Shown here one piece after another: positions 50,901 through 58,187 of a stretch of DNA of 64,000 bases; position 1 is the stretch's first letter; every line of letters begins with the position of its first letter. This stretch comes from Spirometra erinaceieuropaei (Eukaryota > Platyhelminthes > Cestoda > Diphyllobothriidea > Diphyllobothriidae). The translations under genes were made by a program, and so were the position numbers. The stretch covers positions 303,702 through 367,701 of the forward strand of contig CACRXP010000029.1 of NCBI GenBank assembly GCA_902702965.1, given 5' to 3'. The notes beneath the pieces were generated by a model that saw only the letters and a list, made by a program, of their open reading frames with translations, ran no database searches and was not told the DNA's origin.

Positions 50901-53900
50901 CTTGAAAGACAGACACCGCACGGGACCACTTTGTCCTCGCAGTCAATGCCGTGTGTTTGTGAACTGACTGAGTGGAGTCATGCTGCACCTTTTGTTACGC
51001 CCTCACACATGTGAGATTACAGCTATCCTCCATGAATGTTTGGTGGACGCTGCGGGAAACAGACCGTGCATACCATGCGTAGACCATCCGCCTAGATATG
51101 TTAGGCACCTCTGTTTGTGTTGATATTTCTTGCAATCGGAGCGTCGTAGTTTATGGGGGTGTGAGTGCGGCAGATTCTGCGCGCATGTCGGCTTCACTAT
51201 AAAATAAGTTATGTACCAGACACAGCATCTTGCCTCCTGATCTCTAGGAAGCACGCCTTGTTCAAATACTTCGTCCGTTTCCTGGCGATTGACTTAGTCC
51301 TCAGAACCGCAAACGGAGCATTTATGAAATCAACGTCCTGTGGCTAGAAAGCAGGAATTTTTGTGGCTTTAAAGTAAAGCAACCCTAAGGCAACCGTACT
51401 GAAGTGCCTTTAAGTGCTAACGCGCATAGACCTTTTAAGAAAGATGCAATTCACAGTAAAAAAATAATGACCATTTTGGTGAAAGTCGATTTTTCACAAA
51501 AAGGCCGAGTCAGGCCAATTACCATTCTCATTCCGAAATACGTTTTCGATTAGGAGGGACTACTTAGGCTTGGTTGTAATATTATTATCTTGCGGCATAA
51601 TATTATAACATTTCGGACTTAGCAGGATGTCCGCTTTTAAGTGCACTTCTTTTCAATCTCCTGTAGAAACCGCACTCGGTAAAAAAAGTCTACTTAATTA
51701 GCATGCATTTTCCCATTGATTTTCGATGGTCTTGCAAATTCAAATGTATCTTATAGAAACCATGAACAAAACTATGCTTTCTATTAGTCAATTAATAGAG
51801 AATCACGTCTCCTTTGTACTTGATACTCAAGGGAGGAGTATAATTAGGTTTTAAAAAGTTTTTAAATTATGATATTTTTTAAGACCGCGCAATGTCCATT
51901 CACATAGCATCGTACCTTGCCGTTTATCACAGCTCCTCATGAAATGTGCAACATAGTCCGCATCTACTGTAAATTTTCACGGACTCTGTATGATATCTTT
52001 TTGCAGAGATAGAAAAATATGTTTTTTTCTTTGCGCAGAAAGCATACACCTTTTAGACTGAAGTCACTAAACGCTAATGCAACGAAGGATCAGGCTCCAA
52101 ATGATTGGGGAATAAGGAAACTTTTTATAAACTAATTATACTCCTTCCTTGAGTATAAAATATAAAAAAGACGTGATTTTTTATTAATTGACTGAAAGAA
52201 AGCTTATTTTAGTCTATGGTTTCTATGAGATATATTTAAATTTGAAGACCATCGAAAATCAGTGGGGAAAATGCATGCTACTTAAGTATTCATCTTTAAC
52301 CGAACACGGTTTCTACAGGAGATAAAAAAGCAGTGTAATCAAAAGCTGACATCCTGCCGAGTCCGAAATGTTATAACATTATGCCACAGGATAATAAGTA
52401 TTACAACCACGCTCAAGAAATCCTTCCTAATCGAAAACGCATTTCTGAATTTCAGCCAACATTTCTTGAGATCGGTTACTCACTGTATGTGACAATCAAC
52501 TCAAGTAATTCACAGTAAACAACTTTTTTTCCGGAGAACGTGTTGTTAACACATTCGGATGCTTATCTCCCAAAGCATCCTTAGTCTTTTACACTCCTAT
52601 TCAACAATGATTTTTTTGGTTTTTTTCTTAGTTGCAACAACCGTGGAATCACAAGCCGCCCTTTAGATTTGCTACAGTACCCAACGGCGCTACGGAGGAG
52701 AACATTAAGATCAACTTCCCCGAGATGGCGGCTTACATGCGCACGTTTAACCGCACCACAGTTATAGAAGGTCTCAAATCACTCAAGGCTGGGTAAGTGT
52801 GTCAATAGTAATCAGAGAAGACTGCTTGAGCACCGGACCGTTTTGAGAAGTTTACTCTGCTGAACCTCCCCCCTCCCCCTCCATTTACGGCTTATCAGAC
52901 ATAATATAATGGTAGGAGGCAGGTAACCTCCAAATGTACACAGGAAGTAAGCGTTGGGTATTCACAGTACGGAACCATGGGACTGTTGCCTGTTTCTGGT
53001 TAGTGTAGGTCTCCCCGTGTCTTATTCAATATGGTCTAAAGTCAGAACGCGTCCTAGTCCAAACTTGCATCCCAAACAGAATTACCATTCAGAGCCTGAT
53101 AGTGTGGTTAACTTTCAATCACGACCGCACGCGAGTGATCGCGTTTGCTCTACCCGAACGGCGTTGATGTGGTTCGTCGCTCGCAGATTAGACGTGTATG
53201 GCCAACGCATACGGGCTGTTTAGACCTGTCAGTCACTACGTCCATTCCCGCCTCCGTCCTTCTTGTCTCTGTTTTGACAGTGGACTTAGATGGGTGAGCG
53301 GAGATAGAGTGCTGTAGATGCTGCGAAAGTCAATTAGCACTATGAATTGACTCAAACACTAGTCGCCGTCCCTTTGCCCGCCATGCTGCTAGGTAAACGA
53401 TCTACATTGTGGCTTTGTGACAGACGAAATATCACTTTATGGTTTGCTGTAACAGATCAGTGGACCTAATTGATTTTATCTAGATATTACCATAAAGCTT
53501 CGCTTCCAACTATAGCACATGTAAAAATGAGACTCGGTCGAATTTTAAAAGGCCTTGATAGTTTATGGCAAGTGCTAGGGATTTAGGGCGGCAGTAATGC
53601 TAATGTTCATTTATGTTATCACCGCAAAGCAGATCCCATCGAAACATCTCAAGCCCGACCTGTTTCTCACTGGTGACCCACGCTGAACCTCATAGATTTG
53701 TTGAAACAGAAAGCCATACTTAAGGGGATTTGCATTAACTATTGGTACAGCATGCTTTAAGTGCAGCGCGAGGTCTCTAGACAAGATCAGACACGGTAAA
53801 GGGGTGACCTTCCACTGAAAATTTGAGAATTCGACTTGACGTTTACTTATTCAGTTGCTTAATTTAAATATGACACTTTTAAACCTGTCTTCCTAGATAA

Positions 53901-56900
53901 ACCTGGAAAATTTTGGAAGCAATTACACGTGGGTTTACCAGCATGTGTAAATAAGCAGTCCCTCTTCGAAAAAGGCGTGAATAACCAAAGTTTGGGAGCA
54001 GTAACACTCCAGGCTCTTTAAAATGCACATGTTTACGAAAGCATTTGGTGAAACATCCTGCATCAATTAACTATTTCGTAATGTGTTTAGAATAACACTT
54101 GATATAAAGTAGAACGGCAAGTTATTTAAAATATAGGTAGGGAACGCCCTGTACAACCGCCTAAAGCGTGCTTTACATATCTTACTTTACTTTGTCTCGA
54201 GACAGAATTTTACGAGGGACTGTATTTGTGACTTCACAATAAAATTAAGGCCTGATATCGAGGTTTCAATATTTCTGAGGCTCGTAGAAACTGATTTTTA
54301 GCCAAATTCTTTAGTCTGTTACAGGTCTGCGTTACTTTAGTAGCGATTTCAGAATTCATTTGAAGTGATTTTTCAGTTGAAAGTATTGTCTGCGTTCAAG
54401 GGCGATTTATCGTAAGTTCTGGCGCACATCTACAGCAATACGCATGCGGCTATCTACCGTACTACTAATTTGTTAAGACAATGATTCATTTGCCATCTTC
54501 AAGTCGGAAGTGATCGGACCTCTGAACCGATTCAGTCCGAATTCCAGCAAAAACTGAGAGTAAGTCTCATTAGCGACTATCATGCATAACTTTGTAAACT
54601 GCAGACATTGGTGGTGGAAATTATTGCGCATAAATGCACTTCCATAATAGCTTTCTACCGTCGCATTTGAACGCATCGTGGCGATTCGCAGGGCAAAATG
54701 GCGGCATTATGAGAATTCCGAAAACTACTGACCGCCAGCGGATGACGCAAAAGCTTTGTTGAGAGATGCTGACAAAACAAACGAGAAAAACGCAAGGACG
54801 AAGTACCTTCATGGAGTACTACGGTAGATATGCTAATTCATGAAATGTTAACCGAAATTCTGGAATGCGTCTTCGTTTCGAAAAGATTACTTAAGTTGCT
54901 TAATTATCTAATAATTCGGATACCTCGCGATGCCGGCTTTCAAAGGAACATCTTCTTGGCCACATGAAAAACCACGCTCTGTAAAAATTTCTCATTGATT
55001 TTCGATGCCCTTAAAAATTCAACTATATTTCTTGGAAAACATGAATAAAAATATTCATTCTTTTGCCCATTCAGTAGAAAATTACGTCTTCTTCCAATTT
55101 CATACGTGACGGAAGGGTATACTTCGGTGTTTTTAATTGGGAGATTTTTAATACCGTGAAATAGCCGTTCATAAAATATCGTATCTCCGCATTTACGAAT
55201 GTTTACAATAAGGTTCGCATCAACCGCCAAGTTTTATGAACCCCACATGGTTTCCTCTCATTAGCGCTGAGAAATGTTTGGTATTTTGCACGCAGAAAAT
55301 AAATGGTTTGTACATTGGAAACCCTGAATGCGGGGGTAACGACAGGTCGGGTTCAAAATTATTCGGAAATTGGAAAAGATTTTTAAGACGAATTATATCC
55401 CCTCTTTAAGTATACAATTGTAAGAAAGCGTCATTTTACACCGAATAAGTAGGAGAATTAATATTGTTTGCATGTTTTCCATGAGATACGATTGAATGTT
55501 TAAGGTCGTCAACAGCCAATAAGGTAAATTCATGCTACATAAGTACTCATTTTTTGCAGAGCGACATCTTTGCACACAGCCAAAAAGGGGTTCGTTCGAA
55601 AGCCGGCATCCCCAGGTATCTGAATTATTATGACGTTATGCTGCAAGGTGACTACTTTTAAAGACCCACTTAAGTAATCTTCTCGAGTTCAAAACGCATT
55701 TCAGAATTTCGGCTAACATTTCGAGAGTTAGTACACCTACTGTTTATGAAATATGAAGTTGGGTTGCGTACAGATCGGCAGCGATAAGTCGCTAACAGCT
55801 TATGCACCCAGTGGATCCAATCACTATTCGCGAAAAGTCCAATACTGTTTGTCGGACTGAATGCAATCACTATAGTCTGTTTTATTGGAAACATTGACAA
55901 ACATGCTCAGGCAAGTTTGCATGACCACGAACATGCCGCTTGGCGAATCAGCAGCAACCTGTTTCTGATGATCTCTTCCACCCCATCTCTGAGTGCAAAA
56001 ACTCCTTTCCTACGTGCATTTTTCTGGGACCACTAACATCAATACATTTGTATTAACAGCCAGAATGGTGTCATCCGAATATGGACTCATTCGGTAGGCA
56101 TATGGATCAGCCATCATCTGAAAACTTCTGCGATAAGAAATTAATGGCACGACTGAAGGTCATCCCCAGTGGCGACGATCGTCAAGTTTAACCAGCAGAA
56201 ATGTTATCATCTAGTCTAGGTGATGAGGCCAGTTAGACGGTTGAAGCATCAGGAGAGCATATCATTCGACTCAGCAGATGTCGTGTCTTCTGTAATACGG
56301 TTGCCCAAGCCTTGCACACTTGTCACCATTCCATTTATATAAATATATATATATATATAGTGCTATTTAAAGGAAGGACATGCGTCCCAGGCCGTGACTG
56401 AGAAAATGAGGCAGTCTTAAATGCCATGTGTTTATTGTCTTGACGTATTAAGACCCCTTATCTGATTTATTGCCCATCCTAGAGAGATTGACGCGTTTAT
56501 CTATGACGCAACGGTTTTGGACTACTGGACATCCCACGACGACACTTGCAGGCTGAAGACGGTGGGTAATCTCTACGCCATGACCGGCTACGGCATTGCC
56601 TTTCCCAAGGGGAGTCGTTGGCTGCAGAAAGTCAACGCTCGTATTCTGGACTATGAAAAGAACGGTACGAGTGGGTTTTTATTTCTGCTCACTGTCTCAC
56701 ATTTATTTTAAGTTATTGCGCACCTCGGAAATTTGAACAGTCGAGAGCAGTAGCTATGCTTCTGCGCAGCACTCGAGGGAATAAACTGAACCCTCCTGCT
56801 TGTCTCTCAGATTGCTGTGTCATTTGCCGTTATGGGATTCCACATCTACAGCCAAGTAATCCATACACACGCATGCCTGCTTTTTTTAGGAAAATCAGCT

Positions 56901-58144
56901 TTTGCAATTCGTATTTCGTGTTATAAGTGGCTATTAAAATCAGCCAAATTGCTGCGTTTTTTCTTTTTCGTTAGTTTTAAGTAGTCTGCAATGCCCTGTT
57001 CTTCAGTCTTGACGTTAAATCTTTTGTATAATAATTTATCTCATTCATTATATGCTGAACTCCCAATCCCCAATTCTGATCTGTGCGTACTATTGGCGTC
57101 GGTGTACTAGAAATAAGATAACGTAACGCTTTAGATACACCACGTTCCTGATGCATCGTGGAGATATCTCCTATTCAAGTGCTTTCAGGTTGCTGAACTC
57201 GGTGTCTATCTATTATATCAGAACGTCATCTTCATGAAAAGACATATAGAATCATGCTCACACGTCTTCATAAAACGTCTGTAAGACAATTTTCATGGTC
57301 CCGAAACAATGCTGTCTTCGGGTACTAGGATCAGCGATAAAGTAGTCAGGACAATGCGTCAGAGTCACGTTTGTTGAAAATGCGCAAACATGCTACTGAG
57401 TAGAGTTCACTGAAAACAAGAATTCACTCAGTCAGGTAACACGCATCCTATGGCAACGTCCACCCTTTGATTTCGACCTCGTTTGCTGTGATCTCTATCA
57501 ACTAAAACTAAGCTTGTATTTACTAGAAAGGCAGATTTAAAAGGGTACAATCAGTTCATTGGGCCTTTTTTAAACGACGATGAAATTACACAACTGTGGA
57601 AAGACCATCCAGGCGGAATCTGAATACAAAAGTGATATGCGGCTTATGAGCTGTGTCTGCTCATAATTGTGTTGTTAGTTAACGCTCCTGCGACCATTTT
57701 ATCGGGTGTTACAAGACCCTTATCTGTTGAAAATTACACGAGAGTCGGCTAAGTTTGTACAGACTAGGTCTGCCTGCTTCCGAAAGCGTGTCAGATAAAA
57801 AAATATGCAGGAAGCATGGCTGGTATCCGCATTTTCCTTGTTTATCGTTCAGAAAGTCACTTTATTTGTCTTAGAATTTTTGCTTTTGTCTTCTGCCTTG
57901 CAAAGGTAAATTCCAGCGCTGGAAACAGTTCTGGTTGAGCGGCGTGTGCAAGAAGGTGAATCTCCTTGGAAACACCAACAAAACTCTGGGTGTCAAAAAC
58001 TTCATCAGCGCCTTCATTCTTCTGCTCTGCGGAATGATTTTGTGTGCTGTCATTTTCGTCCTAGAACATCTCCTCTACCGCATTATATGGCCCCGACTGC
58101 GAGCGTCCAGGCATAAGGCATGTTGTAACCCCGAGGTAGGTTGA
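11692..58144 (+). CDS. GluN2-class NMDA receptor gene (seven exons, 5' part missing)
   Basis: Glutamate-gated cation channel subunit of the synaptic plasma membrane; GluN2 subunits bind glutamate and assemble with GluN1. Exons seen: 11692-11976, 21364-21547, 29674-29799, 35942-36162, 52632-52792, 56483-56664, 57906-58135. Each internal junction has GT donor and AG acceptor, intron phases are 0,1,1,0,2,1, and the joined frame is 463 codons without a stop. In order it gives the S1 lobe, M1, pore loop M2, M3 with [11 protein letters not shown], the S2 lobe and M4. GluN2 rather than GluN1/GluN3 is favoured by [30 protein letters not shown] and EHLLYR. No amino-terminal domain exon was recognised upstream, so the gene starts outside or in unrecognised exons. 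The 3' end is either a stop at 58142-58144 or a further splice at 58136. Family assignment is very secure; the GluN2 class is likely. Confidence 0.9.
13570..13960 (+). repeat. retrotransposon 3'-end remnant, copy B2
   Basis: Plus-strand copy with GGTGTCAAGACAGAGTCAAG, AAGACCGGAGGCGGG, CCTTGGCGTTCAACTCCAC and GTGTTGGCATTTTTTAT. It is the reverse complement, with divergence, of 14440-14735, so the two form an inverted pair around a 570-bp spacer. Confidence 0.65.
14255..16050 (-). pseudogene. retrotransposon C-terminal zinc-finger region and 3' end (decayed), copy B3
   Basis: Read on the minus strand, several frames give serial C2H2-like fingers: [20 protein letters not shown] near 15725-15650, [16 protein letters not shown] near 15190-15140, [20 protein letters not shown] near 15003-14945, and [13 protein letters not shown] near 14400-14345. 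They are separated by Pro/Thr-rich linkers, including [11 protein letters not shown]. From memory of flatworm sequences this resembles the zinc-finger tail of tapeworm LINE-like or related retroelement proteins (typical pattern CPHC-x-RTF-x-SRIGLVGHLR). Frameshifts, missing Cys/His and an expanded GCC/GGC tract (15041-15069) show it is dead. About 14440-14740 is the non-coding tail shared with the other B copies. Confidence 0.6.
15022..15070. repeat. trinucleotide tract (GAT)n(GCG)n
   Basis: A GATGAT run followed by a nearly pure GCG/GGC run of about 30 bases, which gives poly-Ala or poly-Pro depending on the frame. It lies inside the decayed zinc-finger region. Confidence 0.8.
18814..19320 (-). 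pseudogene. ORF with immunoglobulin-like signature, antisense in receptor intron 1
   Basis: An uninterrupted minus-strand frame of about 170 codons, long for this AT-rich DNA; the first ATG is at 19284. Its C-terminal half reads [20 protein letters not shown] then [19 protein letters not shown]. This fits the E-F-G strand pattern of an I-set immunoglobulin domain (L-x-I-x-x-V...D-x-A-x-Y-T-x...N-x-x-G). The usual Cys of Y-x-C is Phe, and I do not see the paired first Cys/Trp. Downstream minus-strand sequence (18813-18310) looks coding-like but contains stops. It could be a decayed copy of an Ig-containing membrane protein or a single surviving exon; function not assigned. Confidence 0.35.
21364..21547 (+). 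CDS. NMDA receptor exon: S1 core up to pre-M1
   Basis: 184 nt, entering in phase 0 and leaving one base (donor GTAAGT). It encodes [18 protein letters not shown], then [20 protein letters not shown] and LETGIAI, ending SPTAFL. The agonist carboxylate-binding Arg (NRSE) and the DFSVPF strand are conserved. The Thr of the family motif S-L-T-I, which contacts the agonist amino group, reads Lys here (S-M-K-I). The reverse-strand ORF over this interval is only a shadow. Confidence 0.93.
23226..23436 (+). mobile_element. tRNA-derived SINE, headless copy (S1)
   Basis: Body of the SINE family from CTGGCTGACGACG through the conserved CCATTCCAGTCTC and TTGTC box to GTGAGCAGCCTTCTACCATT and an AT tail. 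The tRNA-like head is missing. It is followed at once by a full-length copy in the same orientation. Confidence 0.75.
23438..23722 (+). mobile_element. tRNA-derived SINE, full copy (S2)
   Basis: The head GGGCTCGTGGCCCAGTGGTT carries a pol III A box (TGGCCCAGTGG) and GCGAGTTCGAGCCTC carries a B box. The body is CACACTTCGGGGTTGGGTAT, CTGGCTGACGACGGCTAATA and CCATTCCAGTCTCCCTTGTC, and the 3' end is CGGTGAGCGCCCCCTACCAT before a TA-rich tail. Related copies lie at 58288-58470, 58541-58722 and on both sides of the gap at 61108. Confidence 0.82.
24146..24200 (+). repeat. PLE-type 3' tail, isolated (second tail family)
   Basis: CTGACGA is followed by a 9-bp hairpin (CGAGTTGAT, loop GTC, ATCAGCTCG) and AAAATTTACGAG. 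The same layout follows the PLE at 58722-60752 (60858-60905). It is probably what is left of a PLE insertion. Confidence 0.5.
28735..28771. mobile_element. foldback element, right-end fragment
   Basis: CTCACGAGTTAGGCCATCTACTG followed by TA is the typical right end of the foldback family; no matching left end was found nearby. Confidence 0.45.
28982..29300 (+). mobile_element. foldback element FB3, left arm only
   Basis: Begins after TA with CAGTAGGCGGGCTAACTCAC and follows the left-arm sequence of FB1 (AAAAGATTAATTAAGTAGG, GATGCCCTTA, TTCGGTAGAA). It stops near 29300; centre and right arm are absent. Confidence 0.7.
29674..29799 (+). CDS. NMDA receptor exon: M1 transmembrane segment
   Basis: 126 nt between acceptor CATTTTAG and donor GTAAGT, phase 1 at both ends. 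It completes the codon for Glu in [11 protein letters not shown], followed by the M1 helix [20 protein letters not shown] and [13 protein letters not shown], equivalent to FEYFSPVGYNR in vertebrate GluN2. No long ORF marks this exon because it is short; it was found by looking for the expected continuation between neighbouring exons. Confidence 0.9.
29926..30045 (+). repeat. PLE 3' tail, isolated copy
   Basis: After a short CA-rich repeat (29921-29940) comes TCATGATGGATTCGAGTGAG, AATCCGAAACG, GGTCAATAAA and CTTGTTCCAGTGATTAC, colinear with 3055-3140. The hairpin is GGATTC/GAATCC. Confidence 0.65.
30190..30560 (-). repeat. retrotransposon 3'-end remnant, copy B4
   Basis: The plus strand shows GATGCTAAGCAAGTCTGTTA, CTCAAGTCACCGTTCCTACG and TGTGGGACACGTGGTGGACC, matching the complement of the zinc-finger copy near 14765-14850. 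The retroelement reads on the minus strand. Confidence 0.6.
31564..32519. mobile_element. foldback element FB11 (diverged, complete)
   Basis: Left end CAGCGAGTGACCCATCTCAT, right end inverted as ATTAGATCGGTCGCTGACTG. Internal left-arm blocks (GGATGTTGGATTTTTAACG, TTTTCAATGCCCTCG) align with the family; 956 bp. Belongs to the subfamily of FB8. Confidence 0.6.
33215..34208 (-). mobile_element. foldback element FB4 (complete, centre inverted)
   Basis: 994 bp between TA dinucleotides; both termini match FB1 closely (GCTAACTCATGAAATGTCAA). The non-palindromic centre (33590-33835) is the reverse complement of the FB1 centre, so this insertion is in the opposite orientation. It is among the least decayed copies. 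Confidence 0.8.
34957..35575. mobile_element. foldback element FB10 (diverged, shortened)
   Basis: Left TAGCTGACCTATTTCATGAA, right AGATAGGCCAGCTACTG followed by TA. Arms are recognisable but about 350 bases shorter in total than intact family members. Confidence 0.6.
35942..36162 (+). CDS. NMDA receptor exon: pore loop M2, M3 and start of S2
   Basis: 221 nt after acceptor TTCTACAG, ending at donor GTAAGT in phase 0. It encodes [18 protein letters not shown], the pore tip [11 protein letters not shown], then the M3 helix with the invariant gate motif [11 protein letters not shown], and [14 protein letters not shown]. The Trp of the pore helix (LIW) is present, but the GluN2 pore Asn-Asn (VFNNS) is replaced by Gly-Ala (LFGAA). 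An in-frame ATG-led ORF starting at 35806 runs into the exon across the acceptor; the bases before 35942 are intron, as the join to the M1 exon shows. Confidence 0.93.
37100..37330 (-). repeat. retrotransposon 3'-end remnant, copy B5
   Basis: Plus strand shows CCCGCCTCCAGTCGTCTTGA, TCAGGCGGG, GTTGCAGCGCAAGCCGACTA and CCGGCGCAGGTTGCTGG, in the order of the other minus-oriented B copies. Confidence 0.5.
38436..38650. repeat. imperfect palindrome of about 215 bp
   Basis: 38440-38545 (CACGCGTGTTTCGCCGA ... GGTTCGG ... GGGTACCCCAGCC ... TATATGAAG) is mirrored on the minus strand from 38645 back to 38550 (CACGCGTGTTTCACCGA ... GGGTTCCCGAGCC). A half-copy of the same unit is at 63268-63395. It is likely a small foldback transposon. 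Confidence 0.6.
39560..39750 (-). repeat. retrotransposon 3'-end remnant, copy B6
   Basis: Plus strand carries GTGATAGATACTGTGCAAGT, CTACCTCACTACAAACCGG and CGCAAGTCACTGGCTCTGCG, which correspond to the tail segment at 14755-14820. Confidence 0.5.
40691..40758 (+). other. tRNA-like sequence (SINE head or pseudo-tRNA)
   Basis: GCGTAGCTCAGATGG is a good A box and GCGAGTTCGAACCCC a good B box, with tRNA-like spacing. The acceptor stem ends (GATCGCG against CGACACT) do not pair and the T stem has mismatches, so a working tRNA is unlikely. It is not the same head as the SINE at 23438. Confidence 0.45.
40960..41790. mobile_element. foldback element FB9 (diverged)
   Basis: Left side CAATAGGTAACG with AATGTTAACTGAAAGTGC; right side TTGTAATATT-type block inverted (CCAGTAAATATTACAACCACG) and ATCAGTTAGCACTTCC. 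Right boundary uncertain by a few bases. Confidence 0.5.
41830..42240 (+). repeat. retrotransposon 3'-end remnant, copy B7
   Basis: Plus-oriented: AACTTGCACAGAATCTACCG, CAGTGTCAAGTCACAG, GGGGTCAGAAAGATGAC and CTACCGGCAGGGAACCAGG, then TTGCCAGTGCACACCAGGC. It gives the longest tail match to B1. Confidence 0.6.
44028..44145 (-). repeat. left arm of inverted repeat around telomere-like tract
   Basis: The reverse complement of this segment (CCTTTTCCGTGG, CTTCCCACTAACGAGTTCGG, CATCCTTC) matches 44618-44725 (CCTTTTCC, TTTCCCACTAACAATTTCGG, CATCCTCC) with scattered differences. Confidence 0.6.
44250..44605. repeat. degenerate interstitial telomere-like tract (CCCTAA)n
   Basis: About 350 bases of variant hexamers such as CCCTAA, CCTTAA, CCAAAC, AACCCT and AACCTT, all with the C-rich strand on +. 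TTAGGG is the known telomere repeat of flatworms; the degeneracy shows an old internal copy rather than a chromosome end. Confidence 0.75.
44605..44730 (+). repeat. right arm of inverted repeat around telomere-like tract
   Basis: Partner of 44028-44145; the pair encloses the telomere-like tract, which suggests the whole unit moved or was duplicated together. Confidence 0.6.
45221..45725. repeat. tandem duplication, two units of about 250-260 bp
   Basis: Unit 1 (45221-45480) and unit 2 (45481-45725) both start CGGA-ACTGCG-ACACTAAGC and share CTCGCATGCGAACCAAATG-like, CAAGTCACACATGGTT-like and CTGACATTTGGAAG-like blocks. Minus-strand ORFs of 163 and 95 codons run through them; I recognise no domain, and their similarity to each other comes from the duplication. 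Confidence 0.65.
45750..46388 (+). mobile_element. foldback element FB5, 5'-truncated
   Basis: Starts within the left arm (AGTATAATTCGGTTTTAAAA), retains the centre in FB1 orientation and the right arm, and ends GTTAGCACAACTACTG. The left 370 bases are missing. Confidence 0.7.
47865..48852 (+). mobile_element. foldback element FB6 (complete)
   Basis: 988 bp from CAGTAGGTGAGCCGACTCAT to ATGGCCCGCCTACTG; the right flank is TA, the left flank TG. Centre in FB1 orientation. Confidence 0.78.
49117..50010. repeat. tandem segmental duplication, unit A
   Basis: Begins TCCGTAATGCAGTCATTTAA; repeated about 895 bases later as TCCGTAATACAGTCAAATAA. Shared blocks include GACATGTCAGAGGACGAAC, GACGTCCAACATCGGATGG and GTAGGTGTCTGTGTCG. 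It has no intact gene. Confidence 0.7.
50012..50820. repeat. tandem segmental duplication, unit B
   Basis: Second unit. Its second half (50454-50787) is almost identical to 52837-53172, far closer than to unit A, so a later copy event linked these two places. Confidence 0.7.
51140..51225 (-). repeat. retrotransposon 3'-end remnant, fragment B8
   Basis: GTGAGTGCGGCAGATTCTGC and GCATGTCGGCTTCACTATAA resemble the tail block of the B family. Short and diverged. Confidence 0.35.
51505..52485. mobile_element. foldback element FB8 (diverged)
   Basis: The right end TTGAGATCGGTTACTCACTG is followed by TA. Inverted blocks ATTCCGAAATACGTTTTCGA (left) and TCGAAAACGCATTTCTGAAT-like (right) are recognisable, as are GGTTGTAATATTATTATC/AATAAGTATTACAACC. 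The left terminus has a small deletion. It ends about 150 bases before receptor exon 5. Confidence 0.6.
52632..52792 (+). CDS. NMDA receptor exon: S2 lobe, first part
   Basis: 161 nt between acceptor TTCTTAG and donor GTAAGT; phase 0 in, phase 2 out. It encodes [20 protein letters not shown] followed by [16 protein letters not shown] and ending GLKSLKAG. This corresponds to PPFRFGTVPNGSTERNIR and the YM-x-RFN helix of vertebrate GluN2. The Thr of NG-x-T, a glutamate contact specific to GluN2, is kept; the preceding Ser is Ala. The duplicated segment starting at 52837 lies only 45 bases downstream in the intron. Confidence 0.93.
52837..53172. repeat. dispersed copy of the unit-B second half
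   Basis: Nearly identical to 50454-50787, including the C-rich run, GAGGCAG-TAA-CTCCAAATGTACACA and the CATTCAGAGCCTGATAGTGT block. The match stops sharply at CGTTGA-GTGG on the right. Confidence 0.8.
53225..53410 (-). repeat. retrotransposon 3'-end remnant, copy B9
   Basis: Plus strand CCCGCCTCCGTCCTTCTTGT, TTGACAGTGGACTTAGATGG, GTAGATGCTGCGAAAGTCAA and AACACTAGTCGCCGTCCC follow the minus-oriented B pattern. Confidence 0.5.
54822..55742 (-). mobile_element. foldback element FB7 (complete, centre inverted)
   Basis: 921 bp from CGGTAGATATGCTAATTCAT to AGAGTTAGTACACCTACTG. The centre (ACGAATGT...CCGTTCATAAAATATC) runs opposite to FB1, as in FB4. Confidence 0.72.
56483..56664 (+). CDS. NMDA receptor exon: S2 lobe, second part
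   Basis: 182 nt after acceptor ATCCTAG, leaving one base at donor GTACGA (a weaker donor than the others). It encodes [20 protein letters not shown], then [20 protein letters not shown] and [21 protein letters not shown]. The Asp of FIYDA binds the agonist amino group in this family and is conserved. TGYGIA-x-x-KGS and the Cys of DTC, which normally bonds with a Cys before M4, are present. Confidence 0.93.
56665..57905 (+). other. receptor intron 6 (1.2 kb)
   Basis: GT-AG, phase 1, the shortest intron seen; no repeat copy or gene recognised in it. Confidence 0.85.
57906..58135 (+). CDS. NMDA receptor exon: end of S2 and M4
   Basis: 230 nt after acceptor TTGCAAAG. It encodes [18 protein letters not shown], equivalent to ERLWLSGICHN in vertebrate GluN2, then the M4 helix [20 protein letters not shown] and [25 protein letters not shown]. 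If the GT at 58136 is used as donor (GTAGGT) the protein continues in an exon not seen here. If not, it ends with Val-Gly and the TGA at 58142-58144. Confidence 0.9.
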
Positions 58145-58181
58145 GATTTAACCCTCAGAAGCATAAGTGGACAACTAAGTT

Positions 58182-58187
58182 AATAAA
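58182..58187 (+). promoter_or_regulatory. candidate polyadenylation signal of the receptor gene
   Basis: AATAAA lies 38 bases after the in-frame TGA that follows M4. Such a hexamer is common by chance in this AT-rich DNA, so it supports, but does not prove, that the receptor transcript ends here with a very short 3' UTR. Confidence 0.35.

Larger units (their letters stand above)
36163..52631 (+). other. receptor intron 4 (16.5 kb)
   Basis: GT-AG, phase 0, between the M3 exon and the S2 exon. Contains several B-family remnants, a palindrome at 38.5 kb, a tRNA-like sequence at 40.7 kb, foldback elements, a telomere-like tract and two tandem duplications. I see nothing nameable in 36170-37090, 37340-38430, 38650-39550, 39760-40680, 42250-44025, 46390-47860 and 50830-51130. 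ORFs at 36545-36844 and 42079-42931 have no recognisable domain. Confidence 0.85.
52793..56482 (+). other. receptor intron 5 (3.7 kb)
   Basis: GT-AG, phase 2 (GTAAGT, ATCCTAG). Contains the duplicated segment, B9 and FB7. 53430-54820 and 55745-56330 show nothing I can name; a (TA)n run lies at 56339-56360. Confidence 0.85.
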
